Origin: Purshia tridentata
Taxonomy: Eukaryota > Streptophyta > Magnoliopsida > Rosales > Rosaceae
Assembly (NCBI GenBank): GCA_003254885.1
Contig: QANT01004127.1
Span: 1 to 46,373, forward strand
Direction: 5' to 3'
Length of the DNA stretch: 46,373 nt
The stretch's first letter is position 1. Each line of letters opens with the position of its first letter. The position numbers and the translations under genes were made by a program. Under the pieces are notes generated by a model, which did not search any database, was not told the origin of the DNA, and saw nothing but the letters and a program-made list of their open reading frames with translations. Shown here piece after piece: positions 11,124 through 30,500 of the stretch.

Positions 11124-13993
11124 TCAAGCACGCCGTCTACTCAGACGCCAAGAGTTGGGTTCATTATATCTGTCATAAAGTGGTTCAATACGTTCTTGAC
11201 GCTTGCGCTTGCTCATCTTTGTAGGATGTGCCACCTTAAAGAATCTTGGCACCTGTTCCGCAAGCCATTTGGGATCTATAACACTGATTCCGTGCATGTA
11301 CTCCTTTGTGGTCATCACCAGTTCATTGTAGATGACCCAATCTGGTTGTCTCTGGAAAAGAGCACTGCTTGGGTGGATATAAACTTGTTGATTCTCAACT
11401 AAGGTTCTATAACCCTCCTGTGGATCCTTTCTAGCTACATGGAAGAAGAGTCCAGCTACAATAGCCTTTATGATCATTGTTGAATTTTTTCCTGCACTTA
11501 CAACCTCTAATTCATACTTGTCCATGACAGTAAGAAGCTGTTTCCTGACATCCCTCGCCTTGCTCAATGACCGAAACTGGACAAAGTTATCAAAACACCA
11601 AGGCTTAGAAAAATTCTTTGCTTTCCAAGCCTCATACACTGCAAGTAAAGTCAGATGGTCTCCCTCAGGTTGGAAAAACTTGGCCCTCTTCTGATCTGCT
11701 TGGGATTGTTTTTCTCTAGCCCTGTAGAAGATATTGCCTGCCTGAACCATGGCAATGATGGTCAAAATTTCAACACTGCACCCAAGGTTCACACTGGCAA
11801 GCAGCATTTTAGACAAAGGTGGATCCAGAGGCAACACTGCCATTCTACTACCCAATTTGGTCAGAAACCCCTCTTCATCCAATGCTCCTAGACTATACAG
11901 CTGTTCCATGGCAGAAACAAGCGCTTGGGGGGGTGGTGGATCCATGAAATCAAAAGATAGAAGGTCGTTTATCCCCGCTGCTTTCATCATAAGTGAAGTA
12001 TGTACAAGATTTATTCTTTGGATTTCTGGAACTGTAGAAGGAGACATCTCATTGTGAAATGCACTCTCAGTGTAAAGACGGTAACATTTTCCTGGCCTTG
12101 TCCGCCCAGCACGCCCACTTCGTTGCATGGCTGATGCTTGTGAAATTGGAGTTATGATCAGCAAATCAATCCCTTTCTTTGGGTTATATACATTTTGCTT
12201 TGCAAACCCCGGCTCAATTACGTAGATGATCCCATCAATGGTCAAGGAAGCTTCAGCAATTTTGTAGCCACGACCACTTTCCTCTTCCCTGGAGGAGCAG
12301 GCTTGAATATCTTTGACTGCTCTTCACTAGGTTGGGCACCATAAGCTGGCAGAATAATCAATTCTGGAACACCTTTACCTAGTTCTTTCATCCTTTCATA
12401 CAGAGACTGACAAGCAAATTCAATCTCATCCTCACCAGTCAAGAAGAGAAGTATGTCACCTTCACTTTGAGTCAAGTGAATCTGCAGAACAGTCATTAGA
12501 GCTGCATCCAAGTAATCACTTTCTGGCTGTTTCAAGTACCGTAATTCTACAGGATAAGTTCTACCAGGAACAGAAAATATTTTACAGTTGAAGAAATAAC
12601 CTGAAAACTTCTCTGCATCCAATGTGGCAGATGTGACAATCAAACGAAGATCAGGACGCCTTTTAACAAGCTGCTTCAGCAATCCAAAAAGAACATCAGT
12701 GTAGACTGTTCTTTCATGAGCTTCATCAAGCATGAGCACAGAGTACTGAGAGAGGTTGTTGTCAATCAAAATTTCCCTAAAAGGCATCCCATCAGTCATG
12801 TACTTAATCACAGTATCCGGTGCAGTACAATCATCAGAACGAATAGTGTACCCAACTTCCTCCCCAAGTCGACAACCAACTTCTTCAGCAACCCTCTTGG
12901 CCACAGACATTGCTGCAACTCTGCGGGGCTGAGTACATCCAATTCTTCCTTTCGCGGTGTAACCTGCTTCAGCAAGATATTGTGTAACGTGGGTTGTCTT
13001 ACCTGAACCAGTCTCACCAATGACAACAAGAACCTGATTATCATGCACAGCCTGAACCAGTTCTTTCTTCAGTTTGTGGATTGGTAAGTTCTGAGCCCGT
13101 TCGGGGATGGAAAGGCTTGACCTTTGCCCAAAACTCAGAGCTCCCTCATAAGCATGCTTCTTCCGCTCATGCTTGTCATAAACCAATAAGCCAGCACCCC
13201 TAAGCTCTTGTGCAAGATGCCTCTCACCCTTCTCCGGCATAGGGTCTTCCCAAGCCCGATGATCCTTTGGAATGAAATTGAGCGTCATTCTTTCTTGCTC
13301 TTCTTGTATTTCTCTACGCTCCTTTTTTAGCACAGACTGAAGTACCGCTGCACGACTCAGTGACCCCTTTGGATCTTTAACAATCTTAATAGGTGACATA
13401 TCAATTGAGTATCAACTCTTTCCCTGCAAAAATGCTGGTTGGTTTTCATTCACCTCAATTTCAAGCTCTTCCCCAGAACCCTCCTCTTCTTGATACTGAA
13501 ATCCCTTCTCCTTCCTCATCACGCATGCCATATCTTGCAGCACACGAAACACCAGACGCAGCCAACTGCTTCAATTCCCATCTCTCTGTCTCATTCCCTA
13601 AATACCCATATTTTGTATGCTCCTTTTCTGAGTTTCTATGCCTTTTCCTACTCCTATCACTGCATTTATCTTCATCTTTACTATCTCTATGCCTCTGCAT
13701 ACCATCCCTGATCGCCATGGCTTGGTTCTTGTACTTCTTAGAAGCATTTTTAGGATAAAGAATAGCATGAATGGTCGTATAGACATAAGATATTCAGGCA
13801 TGACAATACCTTTTTGCTTCAACTTTGCATGGAACTCCTCCACCGCCTCACACTCTCGACCCATCCCGGTTATGAAGTCTGCTACAACCTTGTCTCCACA
13901 ACCCAGATGAGTTTCAAGCTCTGTGGAAATCTTGGAGACCAAAGAAAGGTATTCAAGCTTGTTGAAAACAGTGTCTTGCGCGGAAACAGCCAT
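11124..13993 (-). pseudogene. pseudogene of DEAH5/PRP22-type pre-mRNA-splicing RNA helicase, S1 domain deleted
   Basis: Translated in pieces, this is a decayed copy of the DEAH-box helicase DEAH5 (PRP22/DHX8 family), which in a working cell releases spliced mRNA from the spliceosome. Recognisable in order are the N-terminal segment (LEYLSLVSKISTELETHLG), an RD/RS-rich stretch, ERWELKQL, Walker [10 protein letters not shown], the DEAH box, SAT ([12 protein letters not shown]), motif [11 protein letters not shown] and the family C-terminus SWRLSRRRA. Lesions: a frameshift just after MPEY (about 13785); loss of the whole S1 RNA-binding domain at about 13600; a frameshift near 13500; an in-frame TGA at 13412-13414 where the family has Arg (CGA to TGA); and a one-base deletion near 12260 just after VVVAT. 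The longest open pieces are 13399-12242 (385 codons) and 12245-11124 (373 codons). No introns interrupt it, which fits a retrocopy, but I see no poly(A) tail and the parent's intron content is unknown to me. Confidence 0.88.
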
Positions 13994-16568
13994 TCGTTTA
14001 AGGCAAGAAGAAAGCTATCTGTATCTCTCTACAAAAATTGAGCATTCAAATATAAATGATCAATGAGCGGCTTTTAAACCTAGATCTTCTGGGAAACGTT
14101 CTTACCGACTATTTCGTACCTTATTCCTAGTTCCTACTGAAGTAAGCCTTCCTTGCTAAGCAAGGAGAGTAGTAATTGGGTTACTTGAGTATTAAAGATT
14201 GGAAATTAATCGTTTTCATTGACCAAATAATTCCATGATGTACTTCATATGTGCGGGCCTGCGGCTCAAGGAAGCTGAAGAAAAAACTCTTTTTATATTT
14301 TATCTTATTTTTCTCTTTTAAAAGAAAGGAAAAACTCTTATATATAATGGGCAAAGCTAGAGTGCTATAGTATGGTACGTGCTATAATAACATGGAATTA
14401 ATATGTCAATTAAATTACTTAATATATCGAATAATATATTTTTCATATAAGCATTTTAAAAGACTAATATATCCTCATTTAAAATTCTATAAAACATCAA
14501 TCAAATCACAAAAGAAAAAAAATTTTAAAAAGATTTCATGACAAAATTATAAACCTCTAAACATTTTCTTAAAAAAAAAATTCCCCAATTTTAGAGAAAA
14601 AAAAACACTCAATCCAATTATTTAGTTTAGGATTTAGGTTATGTTCGATATCTTATAAGTATACAGAGTGAATATAATATAATATATGAAAAAAGATTGT
14701 CATACCCACGAGGTTTTTTTAATCTAACTGAAGAAATTTAATTCCTCATTTAGATCTAACGAAAATAAACAATAAACACGACTTGAACTTAAAAAAAATT
14801 TTGAACATCACTAGACATTCACTTTGTTCGCTAATATTGAACACTTGTGGATATTTAATTAGAGTAAGGCCTATAATATGAGACTTATCGATCAACAACA
14901 TGTGACTGATTATATTTAGAAAATTTATTTAATAGAATACTCATCTCATTGTATGCAAATATATTTTGAAATGCATATAACATATAACTTTGCTAATTTG
15001 CGCACAAACCAGCTTCTTGACCTATATGTACTCAAATAGCTATAACTTTTCCTAAAAAAATGCAAATCATGATCCATAAAATTCTACAAGAAGCTGATAT
15101 CCGTGTCTTTTCAGCGATATAAGGCTTATCATCTCATTTGCTCCGAGGAGGTGCAGTTTAATTCGAGAAAAAGGCTGATCTGCCCAAAAATTCCTAACTT
15201 CGAAAATATCAAAGTGTCCCTTTTTTATTTGTTTTGTTTTCTTTGCTCTTCAACCTATAAAAGCATATAAAACTAAGTTAAACTAAACTAGATTTACTTA
15301 AAAACACAACAGGAATTCAAGAACAAGAGTATAAAATATATAAAATAATGGTCAGATCAGATTCTAGCAAGGATGGGGGGTGGGTGGGTTTGTTAAAAAA
15401 TGTGCTATGGATTTAATTTACTATGTAGAGCTAAAGGATGGGTGAAGCTTCTAAAAGATTTTAAGATGAGCTGTTTTGTATAGCAATTGGACATGAGTGA
15501 TTGATGTGCAGCTCTAGGAAGATCAAGACAAAACTCTTTTTTTTTTCTTTTCTTTTTTTCTCTTTTTTAAAAGGAAGGAAAAACTCTTATATATGATGTG
15601 GATACCCTGCCTTTTTTCTCTCCCAGGAACTAACATCGACCAAAAAACAAAGAACAATATAAAAAAAATTAAAAAAAAAAAAAAACTCAAAACCCAAAAC
15701 ATTAAATCCCACCCTTTCCTCTTTTCCCTCTTTCCCCCTTTCTTTGCACAGAGAGCGCCAACGGTGGCTGGGGTAAAGGAGGGAGGTGGGGTCAAGCTCG
15801 AATGGCTAAGTTGTATGTTGTGTATTATTTTTGTTTTTTATTTGAAAAATCTGATAGGACAAAATAGAAGTTTTAAAATAAACATTTAGAAGTAAAACAT
15901 ATCTAAAGCTGGAGAAATTTCTATTAGCAAGAATTCATACGCCATAGCGGCCATAAGAGCAGCTTTTTAAATCTTGATTTTGATTCAAGAACCACTGTCG
16001 AATTTGTTCGTTTGCTAATATGAATTCCTATCATAGAGGCTTAATGAGTTAGAAACTAGAATCACGAGAAAAGTAAAACCTAAAACATAATTAAGAGGCG
16101 TAACAGTGTTGCATTTAATTGGTGGGTTTTTGTGCGTTCAAGAACGGACAAATTCCCTTGCAAACGTGAGAAAATTGAGCTTAACATACGCATTGATATC
16201 TGGGCCATTGAATTGAAGATTTTCAATTAAGTGCAATGAGGCATGAAAAACCAACAGCTCAATTACAAAATTCTCCATTTGTAATTTCAGAGTAGGTACA
16301 CATTCCTTCAAGAGAAATCATCCTACACAAGCACAAGAGATACCAAAACCCAAACTCAACCATCTTGTAGAAAAATTCCAAAAATTTGACACAAATCAAG
16401 AACACTGTATCTACCATATTAATATGCATAATCTGACATTTAGATGCTACCCAAAAAAACTTCAGCTATTACAGTGAAAAAAAATAGTGACCCCAGGGAT
16501 CAACAGGCCCACCCTTTCACGCTAAACAAAAGCAAGATGGGAAAATTGATTGCAGTGTCCCAATAGTC
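13994..16568. other. intergenic, AT-rich, no gene seen
   Basis: No coding potential that I can support. It holds two dispersed copies of a 65-80-bp sequence (about 14282-14346 and 15531-15597), both running aaaactcttttt ... ggaaaaactcttatatat in the same orientation, and long A/T homopolymer stretches around 15660-15690. The 3' untranslated region of the lysyl-tRNA synthetase gene should occupy the top few hundred bases next to 16569. Confidence 0.55.
14282..15597 (+). repeat. dispersed direct repeat pair (14282-14346 and 15531-15597)
   Basis: Two pyrimidine/purine-structured segments about 1.25 kb apart share aaaactcttttt, a T-rich middle, ctcttttaaaag (ctcttttttaaaag in the second) and ggaaaaactcttatatat. 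They could be two copies of a small repeat or the flanks of an old insertion. Nothing between them resembles a transposon protein. Confidence 0.45.
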
Positions 16569-23046
<6,478 letters not shown>

Positions 23047-23177
23047 TGTCGAATCTGAGACGGCCTTCGAAGTTTCTTCAACCGTGCCTTCCACAGCGAC
23101 TCGGAAACGAGAGGAAGAAGAGGGAGAGTCGGAGATAGCGATTTAAGGGGTTTTGTGCGCCACGGTCCAAAGTAGCG

Positions 23178-23186
23178 TTAGGGTTT
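23178..23186 (-). promoter_or_regulatory. telo-box (AAACCCTAA) upstream of LysRS
   Basis: On the coding strand AAACCCTAA lies about 130 nt upstream of the LysRS start codon. Telo-boxes sit near the transcription start of many plant translation-apparatus genes, usually with site II motifs (TGGGCY). One such motif, TGGGCC, is at 23340-23345 on the same strand. The transcription start is not known, so the telo-box may fall in the leader. Confidence 0.55.
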
Positions 23187-23201
23187 GCTAAATAGGTGTA
23201 T

Positions 23202-23245
23202 AAAAGTCAAAAGATAACTTGGCCAAAAAAAAAAAGTCAAGAGAT
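23202..23245 (+). mobile_element. micro-insertion: AACTTGGCC poly(A) with 14-bp target-site duplication, in LysRS leader/promoter
   Basis: The 14-bp sequence aaaagtcaaRagat is at 23202-23215 (R = a) and 23232-23245 (R = g). The 16 nt between read aacttggcc followed by A. This is the only one of the five insertions with its poly(A) on the plus strand. It lies about 160-200 nt upstream of the LysRS start codon. Confidence 0.6.
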
Positions 23246-24571
23246 GGGAAGTAACTTTTTACTTATAATTTTACTACTTGATCTCTTTTGGGTTTTTGTT
23301 TTTTTTTTTAAGTCCAAACAACAAAGCTCATGATCGATTGGCCCATCTGCAAAAATAATGTGATAGTGAGCTCTCATCACATGTCACTCTATGCAACACT
23401 GACTATTTGAATTGCATCATGTTATATATTGTTACTAATTAGATTAAACTTAAGTGCATAGTAAGTAATTTTATAACTTTTATAACTAAACTATCCAACA
23501 ATTTCAAAAATATTTTTTTTAAAGCCCACTATTAAACAATTTGTCTAGAAATTTTTAAAATTTAATTCCTTGATTATGAGTGATTTGGGTGTATGGGGAA
23601 TATATTTTTTTTCTAGCGTTGTCGCACAACTTGCACCAAATTTTTTTTTAGCATTTCATATTCTTACATTAGGTCATACGATATACAATGATATGAGGAA
23701 TATAATTTGTGCTTTTGAAATATATATATAAAAAGAAGAAGCTAAGATAAGGAACATTTTCTTATGGCATTGTTCCCAAATTGTAATTGAATTATCGTTT
23801 GGGTTCATTATCATTTGCATAGCATCTGACTGTTTGAATAGCTTGTTCCTGCCAAGAATCAAGCATCCACTTAAAAAAACAAAAAAAACATTTTATCTCC
23901 AAACAAGTGAGTATCTTATCTCTTTAGATGAGAAAGAAAAAGTTTCAAAAGCAGATGCGCACCATTTGAAAATTGTCGCGGCCGAAAAAAAGGTGTCTCA
24001 TTTCATTGGGTTCTTATGATGAAGAACCTTCTGATTTTTAAAAATGTCATCTAACTTAGTTGATAAAGCACCTTGTTATTGTAACCAGGAAAAATCTCTT
24101 ATCAATGATCATTATATAAGGGACTTAGGATCAATTTTGCCTCAAATTTCCAGGTCTTTCCCTGCAATCAGTAGGGCAGTCTGTTCGAGAAGCAACAATG
24201 CCCACAATGGATGAATGAATGTTTCATGTTTGCAATGCATATAATATGGGCAATCAATAATGCCACGGTCACCAAATTTGTTACCAAATGATGTATCATT
24301 ATCTTAATGGAAATAAATGAGCCTTAGTGTAGAGTAGGATTTAAATCAATGAAACATTGTCACATCATATAGTGAACAAACTTTAGTGAATAGATTTCGT
24401 GACCTAGGAATACTATGAGTCCAGTCATTGCGTGAACTCATAATACGATTCCCAATGGCAGTCTCAAATTACACATTATAATGTATTCATCCCAACAATG
24501 GCATTTGATTTTAAGAATTTGAAGACAACTGTTTCGGCAATTGAACCCTTGCTCTCAAATAAGTTGTATCC

Positions 24572-27500
24572 TCATCTAACAAGTGGTATGAGTAGATACT
24601 CAGCATAGAAGAGCTGCAAGAAGAACAAACAAATGAATGAAAAGTGGAAACAAACATTGGGTCATGCTTGAGTTTTGGGCTGTGTTTAATGTACAGACCA
24701 AACAAACTGACGCGTCTTACCAAAAAAAAGAGAGTGCCAAAATATCTTAATCAATTGTATAAAGCATTGAACATATTTGAAATTGTGTATGCCAAATTGT
24801 AAGGGATGCATTCTTTTGCTATTGGAAACAACTAAGTGTTCAACATATTCACAAATTGTGTACGCCAAAATATTAGTGGATAGTCACCTACTACATGAAA
24901 TTGACAAGTTTGTTGATGACTTAACTTTTGATTTTTGATATATTCTTCCTACTGGATTTGCATTCAATAGCAGTGGTTGGCAATTACCTTCCATATGAAC
25001 ATGTAAAAAGTTGCTATTGCAGCTTTGCTGTTGAGATCAACTGATCTGGCTCGGTTCCAGAGTATCGAAGCCAAAATTGCATGTCCCAAAACCTAAACCA
25101 TTTCAATCACAGAATAAATCAATATCTTTACTCTTCGGCACAATTTTCAGTTGTTAGCATACAAGTAACTGAACAAACAAACATAAATATAATATTAGAA
25201 AGGGATAATGAAAACCCACTCGAGGTTCCCCAAAATATCATTAACCTCTCAGATTTTAAGTGTCACTTGTTCTCATGTAAACACATTAATAACTAATTCA
25301 CAAGGCTGTACTACCCCTAATAGGGATGTTAATATGAATATACATTGAAGTGGCCTCATTTAACACTTTAAAAGTTTGCATTTATGAGGGAAGCCAATGA
25401 GGTAGAATCAGAGGGTAAAGAGGGGTCAGAATATTTTAGAATACTTCATGTGAAACATCAGAACTTCACAACATAACCTATTATTGCATAATAACAAGCA
25501 GCATGAGAAGGAAGATATATATCAAAAAAAAATTCATTAAACTTATATTCACTGAATTTATATCTTCTTAAAAACTAGCAATGTGTAATTTTCAAATTAT
25601 AGAGAGAAGAAACTAGGAGTAATGAAAATTGTGAAATACTCGCTACTGAAATCTTTAGGTTTTGAAGACTGAAACATTACAGTGATGCATTTGCTCAACA
25701 GGAAGGAAGATGATGCTCCAACTAAAATTGCAACACCATAAGCCATTTCAAGTAGTGAAATACAAATCCAAAAGACCTGCCAAAGATAATTAGGCATCAA
25801 AACAACATACATAATGTACCATCTTAAACGTTTGAAGTAGATTTTTTATACACACTAAAAGGTTACCCGCTTTTGTCCCAGACGTACTGTAAATGACCGG
25901 ATGCCAAATATTTTATCTCCATCAATATCAGGTATGTCCTATATAATTCCACAAAATGATTAAAATTGACCATATTCCTTTAATTTCACAGCTTCAAACA
26001 TACAGCTTTAAAGTAAACCAACAACCGTTCTAATTAAAGTGAAAAGAAAAAGAAAAAGAGCTTTTACCTTAAATAAGGCTATAACAACTGAGAAGAAGCT
26101 CATAAATGCAGTTGCAAAGATTAGCGGCCTCGAAAAGGAAGCTGGCCTTCTGTACACATGGGTCTGGACATTCAAATAAAATTAGAACTCAAAAACTGAG
26201 AGTGCATCAGAATAAATAACAAAGTTCCAGTTTTACCAATATCAGCATGTCAGACGCTGCTTTTTTTCCTGATATACCTATGCTAGAGTTGTACTTTCTT
26301 ACTTGTATCATGTTTTGTTTGAGCAATCAATTACTAATATTAACTATTTAATACAAGGATACACTGTTTACATTGTTATCTTTCCAATCAATTGCCCTCA
26401 CAATCATGTGCAAGTTTGTGCTCATGCAGCTATGTGTGTTATGCAGGCACTGCATGGGGCACTGACAACTATTGCTCAGTCAAACATGAGACAATATATC
26501 TTTCAAGGATTTTATATAGGCCATTCAACTTATAATAGCAAATAGCCTCCAACAAGGAAAAAAAAAATGTATAAATCAAGTATTTTGTTAGAGACTGAAA
26601 TTGGGGAAAGGTATAAATAGATTGATTACTAAAAAATAACAAACCTGCATGTGCAGGAAAAAAGCAAGTTGAACTATCACCGCCCGAACAGCTAGGATGC
26701 ACATTGCTGCAACCACAGCAAACCTCTTCCATCTCAATAGTGGCAACTGAAATTATAAGAGATTCAAAAACTATATGTGAGAAAACTGTGTTTAACATAT
26801 CATTACATTACTCATCAAGTTAATTGCCTATATACCTTCAAACTAAATGAATAACAAATTTCAATAAAACCAGAAACTATTTTCATATAATAAAATAAAG
26901 GCTTATTATTGAATTTACCCCCTGAAACATACAGTTTTTTTCACTTTGCCCCCTGAAAGTTAAATCCTCTCACTTTGCCCCCCCAAACTTTGGATCGCAA
27001 GGGTAAATCCTCTCACTTTGCCCTTTGAATTCAACTTCATCCATTTGTCTAGTTTTTATCTCAACTTTGGCCCAACTTTTGACTCATCAAACTTCCACCA
27101 GAATCAACAATTGTATACTCATTTTGAAGCTATGAATCTCTTCTTTACAATCATATAAAAATCACACAAAACGGAGCTCTAGAACTCTAGATAATAGATG
27201 AAGTTGAGGGTCTAGATGAAAGTGTAAAGTTTGGGGGGCAAAGTGAGAGGATTTAACTTTCAGGGGGCAAAGTGAAAAAAAAAATATGTTTCAGGGGGTA
27301 AATTCGATAATAAGCCTAAAATAAATAAGCATAAATATGTTCTGAAATGCAACTCTTAACAATAAAATTAACCAAGACCCATTGCATTGTCCTATTTTGT
27401 TTGGGTTTGCCTGAAACCATGTAGGGCTGTTATTCGGTGGAAAGTGTATTTTATAACAAAATAAATAGGATGATCTGTTTGGTCAACCTGTCACAATTAG

Positions 27501-30500
27501 AGATATATAAATCCCAATGGAGTACGCAGATGCAAAAGCATGTGCAAGGAACATGCACAAGGACAAGCATGTGACTCATTGTTCTCCCACCTTTTTTCTT
27601 GGGGAGGGCAGCAGTGTGGGCAAAGGGTGTATAGGGAACCATTTCCACTAAAAAGACCACTTGAGTCCACTCACTTAACAACTTACTCTATGGTACAATA
27701 GCTAGATTTATACGGCAAAAATTAGATAATGAAGTTCGGCCTTCTGTATACTATGGATTGATAACACTCTCAGCCTAAATCATTCATCTGATTGTTCATC
27801 ATGAGCAATACACAAACTATCCTTATAAAACAATTTGAGGGCTATAAAATTGTATATGAGAAATGCCAACTCACATTGATTGAATAAGCGGTTCCAAGTA
27901 CAAAACTGATGAAAAGGGCCCAAAACAATGGCCATGAACCAACAATCCATCCAAGCCAAAAACTCTGTAGAAAAGGATGGCTATAATCAGAAATTTACAG
28001 CCAAGAATCCAGCTGCAATGCCCAAAATTTAGAAATGATGATGTGTGTCTTTATAAATTAAATTATAACAAAAGCACAGAATATCTCAAAATACGTACAC
28101 TTCGAGTAATACAGATACTAAGTAAATATTAAACATTCAATCCCAGTTCCCTTTGTTTTTTTACCTATAAAGTTTACCTTTCCAATTTAACAAAAATTGC
28201 AGGGTTTATTAGCCACAAAAGTTTCAAGTGGTGAAGGTTTCATTGGCAGTATTAAAAGTAAATTGAAAAAAAATAAAAAATACAATAAAAAGATAACAGT
28301 TTCTTGGATCAGCAACCTATCTTGTACACGAGACATGTTGTAAAGGGTGGAAATGTATTTATACTAATTTTAATTCTAAACAGATGGTAAACATAGAAGT
28401 TAATCGCGAGACAGGATGTCACAATCACGATACCAGAAGTACAAACGATGTCACAATCATGATGCCAGTCCCAACTGAATATTCCCCTGATGCCAAGGGA
28501 AGATAAGGCTTGTTAACCTGCAAAAAAACATGAAATACAACAATAAGACAGTTACATATATTCCAGGTAAGTGACCTTTTTGGTCATGACTTCCAAGAAT
28601 ATAAGCCAGAGAGAAACCTGATGTGGTGCTTAATGAATTGAGAACAAGTTCGCAAATGGTAAAAGGCCTAAAGGAAAAATCGAAAAATGCTCTTTCTTTC
28701 TTATTTTCCAAATCATTGCAATGCTACCAGTAAATTTGCATATCCGACCTTGTCTATATCGATGTCAGACAATTGATTTAAACCAACGATGTAAATATTC
28801 ATTAAGAGAGCAGCAACTACAGCCTGAAATATAAAGACCAAGTATGTAAGAATAACAATTCTGAATGTACCCATGCAATGTTTTAAAGTTATCAAGATAA
28901 TTGAGGCATCACCTCCAACACCCCAGTGAAAAATAATGGAGAAAAGTCTGACATATTCTCGACTGCAAGGAGAGAAACTGAAAGTATGCTCAATGCCTGC
29001 TCAGAGAAAAACTTAGGTGAGCTCTCCCTAAACTGATAAAAAAAAAAAGAACCAAAGAAAACTAACAAAAATTTTAAATGATAGTGATTCACAACTAAAT
29101 CTCAAGTATCAATTTTGGGAGTTATATTGTCAAAAACTAACTGGGAGAACAGCAAGAATGATATCGATGATGATGACAATACTGTCAAAAACTTAACTGT
29201 GCCTATAACTGTGTGCGGCCTTGAAAACCTGTAGAAAGCATCTATGACATTTTTTATAGAGTTCCAAATGCTTTTTGGATTATATGCTCCAGGTTCGGAT
29301 TCAAGGGGTTGACCAGCAGTTGCATTCACCAGGAACTTTTCACTATGCCTCCTGTAGAATGTAGATTTTTCTTTAGTGCCTCTGGTATGAGGCTTCAAAG
29401 GCTGTTTCTGAGACCCAACACCACAGTATCTTTCCAGGATGTCCCATGCTGTGCACCTTGAGACTCTGACTGCTACACATGAACCTACTAACACAAAGAT
29501 CAAGGTGAAAATAAGTAATCAGAATGGAAAACTGAAAAGAAAAGTTATTCATCATTTTGAATTCAAATGAGACTTTAAAATTTACTGTCTTACAATTTCT
29601 TAAACTTAGATAAGCTAATAATAGAAAGTTAGATTGCAAAATACATTGCTAAGTGAAATGCACCATATCAGATAATGCATGGTACTGTGATTAAAAGAAT
29701 TATTGATGCACAAATTTCTCCCATATAAGAAAACTCTTATGAGTAGGCCTGCTATAAAATCATAGTATAAAACGTTTCTGTCAAAAGCATGTCCATAAGA
29801 TGAGCATATCTAGTAGGTTTGTGTACTGTATGGTCTAGCCCTGAGTTCATTTTGAAAAAGAAACTCATTCCACATCCAAAAATTAGAATCCTAGAATTAC
29901 AACTTAGGGTGCTATCTTGGATGAGATGTTTAAAGGCTCATATACTTCAACGTAATTCTTTCAATTTAGTTCTTAAAAGCTAATTGAAACATCCATCACC
30001 TTCTTGCCTTTCGAAACTGTCACCTTATGTAACTTTTAACTAATATATAAAGCCCTAAAAGCCCATCAATGCAGATTAGGAGCAAAATAGTCATCATTTA
30101 ACTCAACGTAAACAGTGCAATTCATTTTGTTAGTGTTCCTCTGCACCACGAAAATAATCATTCTATATGCTACTGTCACCATGTCCAAACACATACAATG
30201 GGCACCTTTAAGCGAATATAACAGTAAAGAGAGCTCTCTTACAGCTTTCAATATGCAGATTCAGCAACAATCCTGCAGGGTTAGCTACAAAAATAGACAA
30301 CTAAAATGTCTTTAAGTAGTAATGAAAGTATTTAAGCTACAACTCATTTAATATCCCACTAAGCTTATATTTAGTATGGAACTATGCTAAAGTATTAATG
30401 CATATGCATGTATGCAAACACAATATGAATTTTTTATTGCTTGAAATCCAAAAGGGCAGCATTTGATGTTGTAATGGGTCAGACATACCTGAAAAACAGA

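Larger units (their letters stand above)
23047..24571. other. intergenic: LysRS promoter side and HPT1 3' side
   Basis: The low end is the leader and promoter of the minus-strand lysyl-tRNA synthetase gene, with a telo-box and a site II motif. The high end should hold the 3' untranslated region of the minus-strand phytyltransferase gene. A micro-insertion sits at 23202-23245. No additional gene is visible. Confidence 0.55.
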
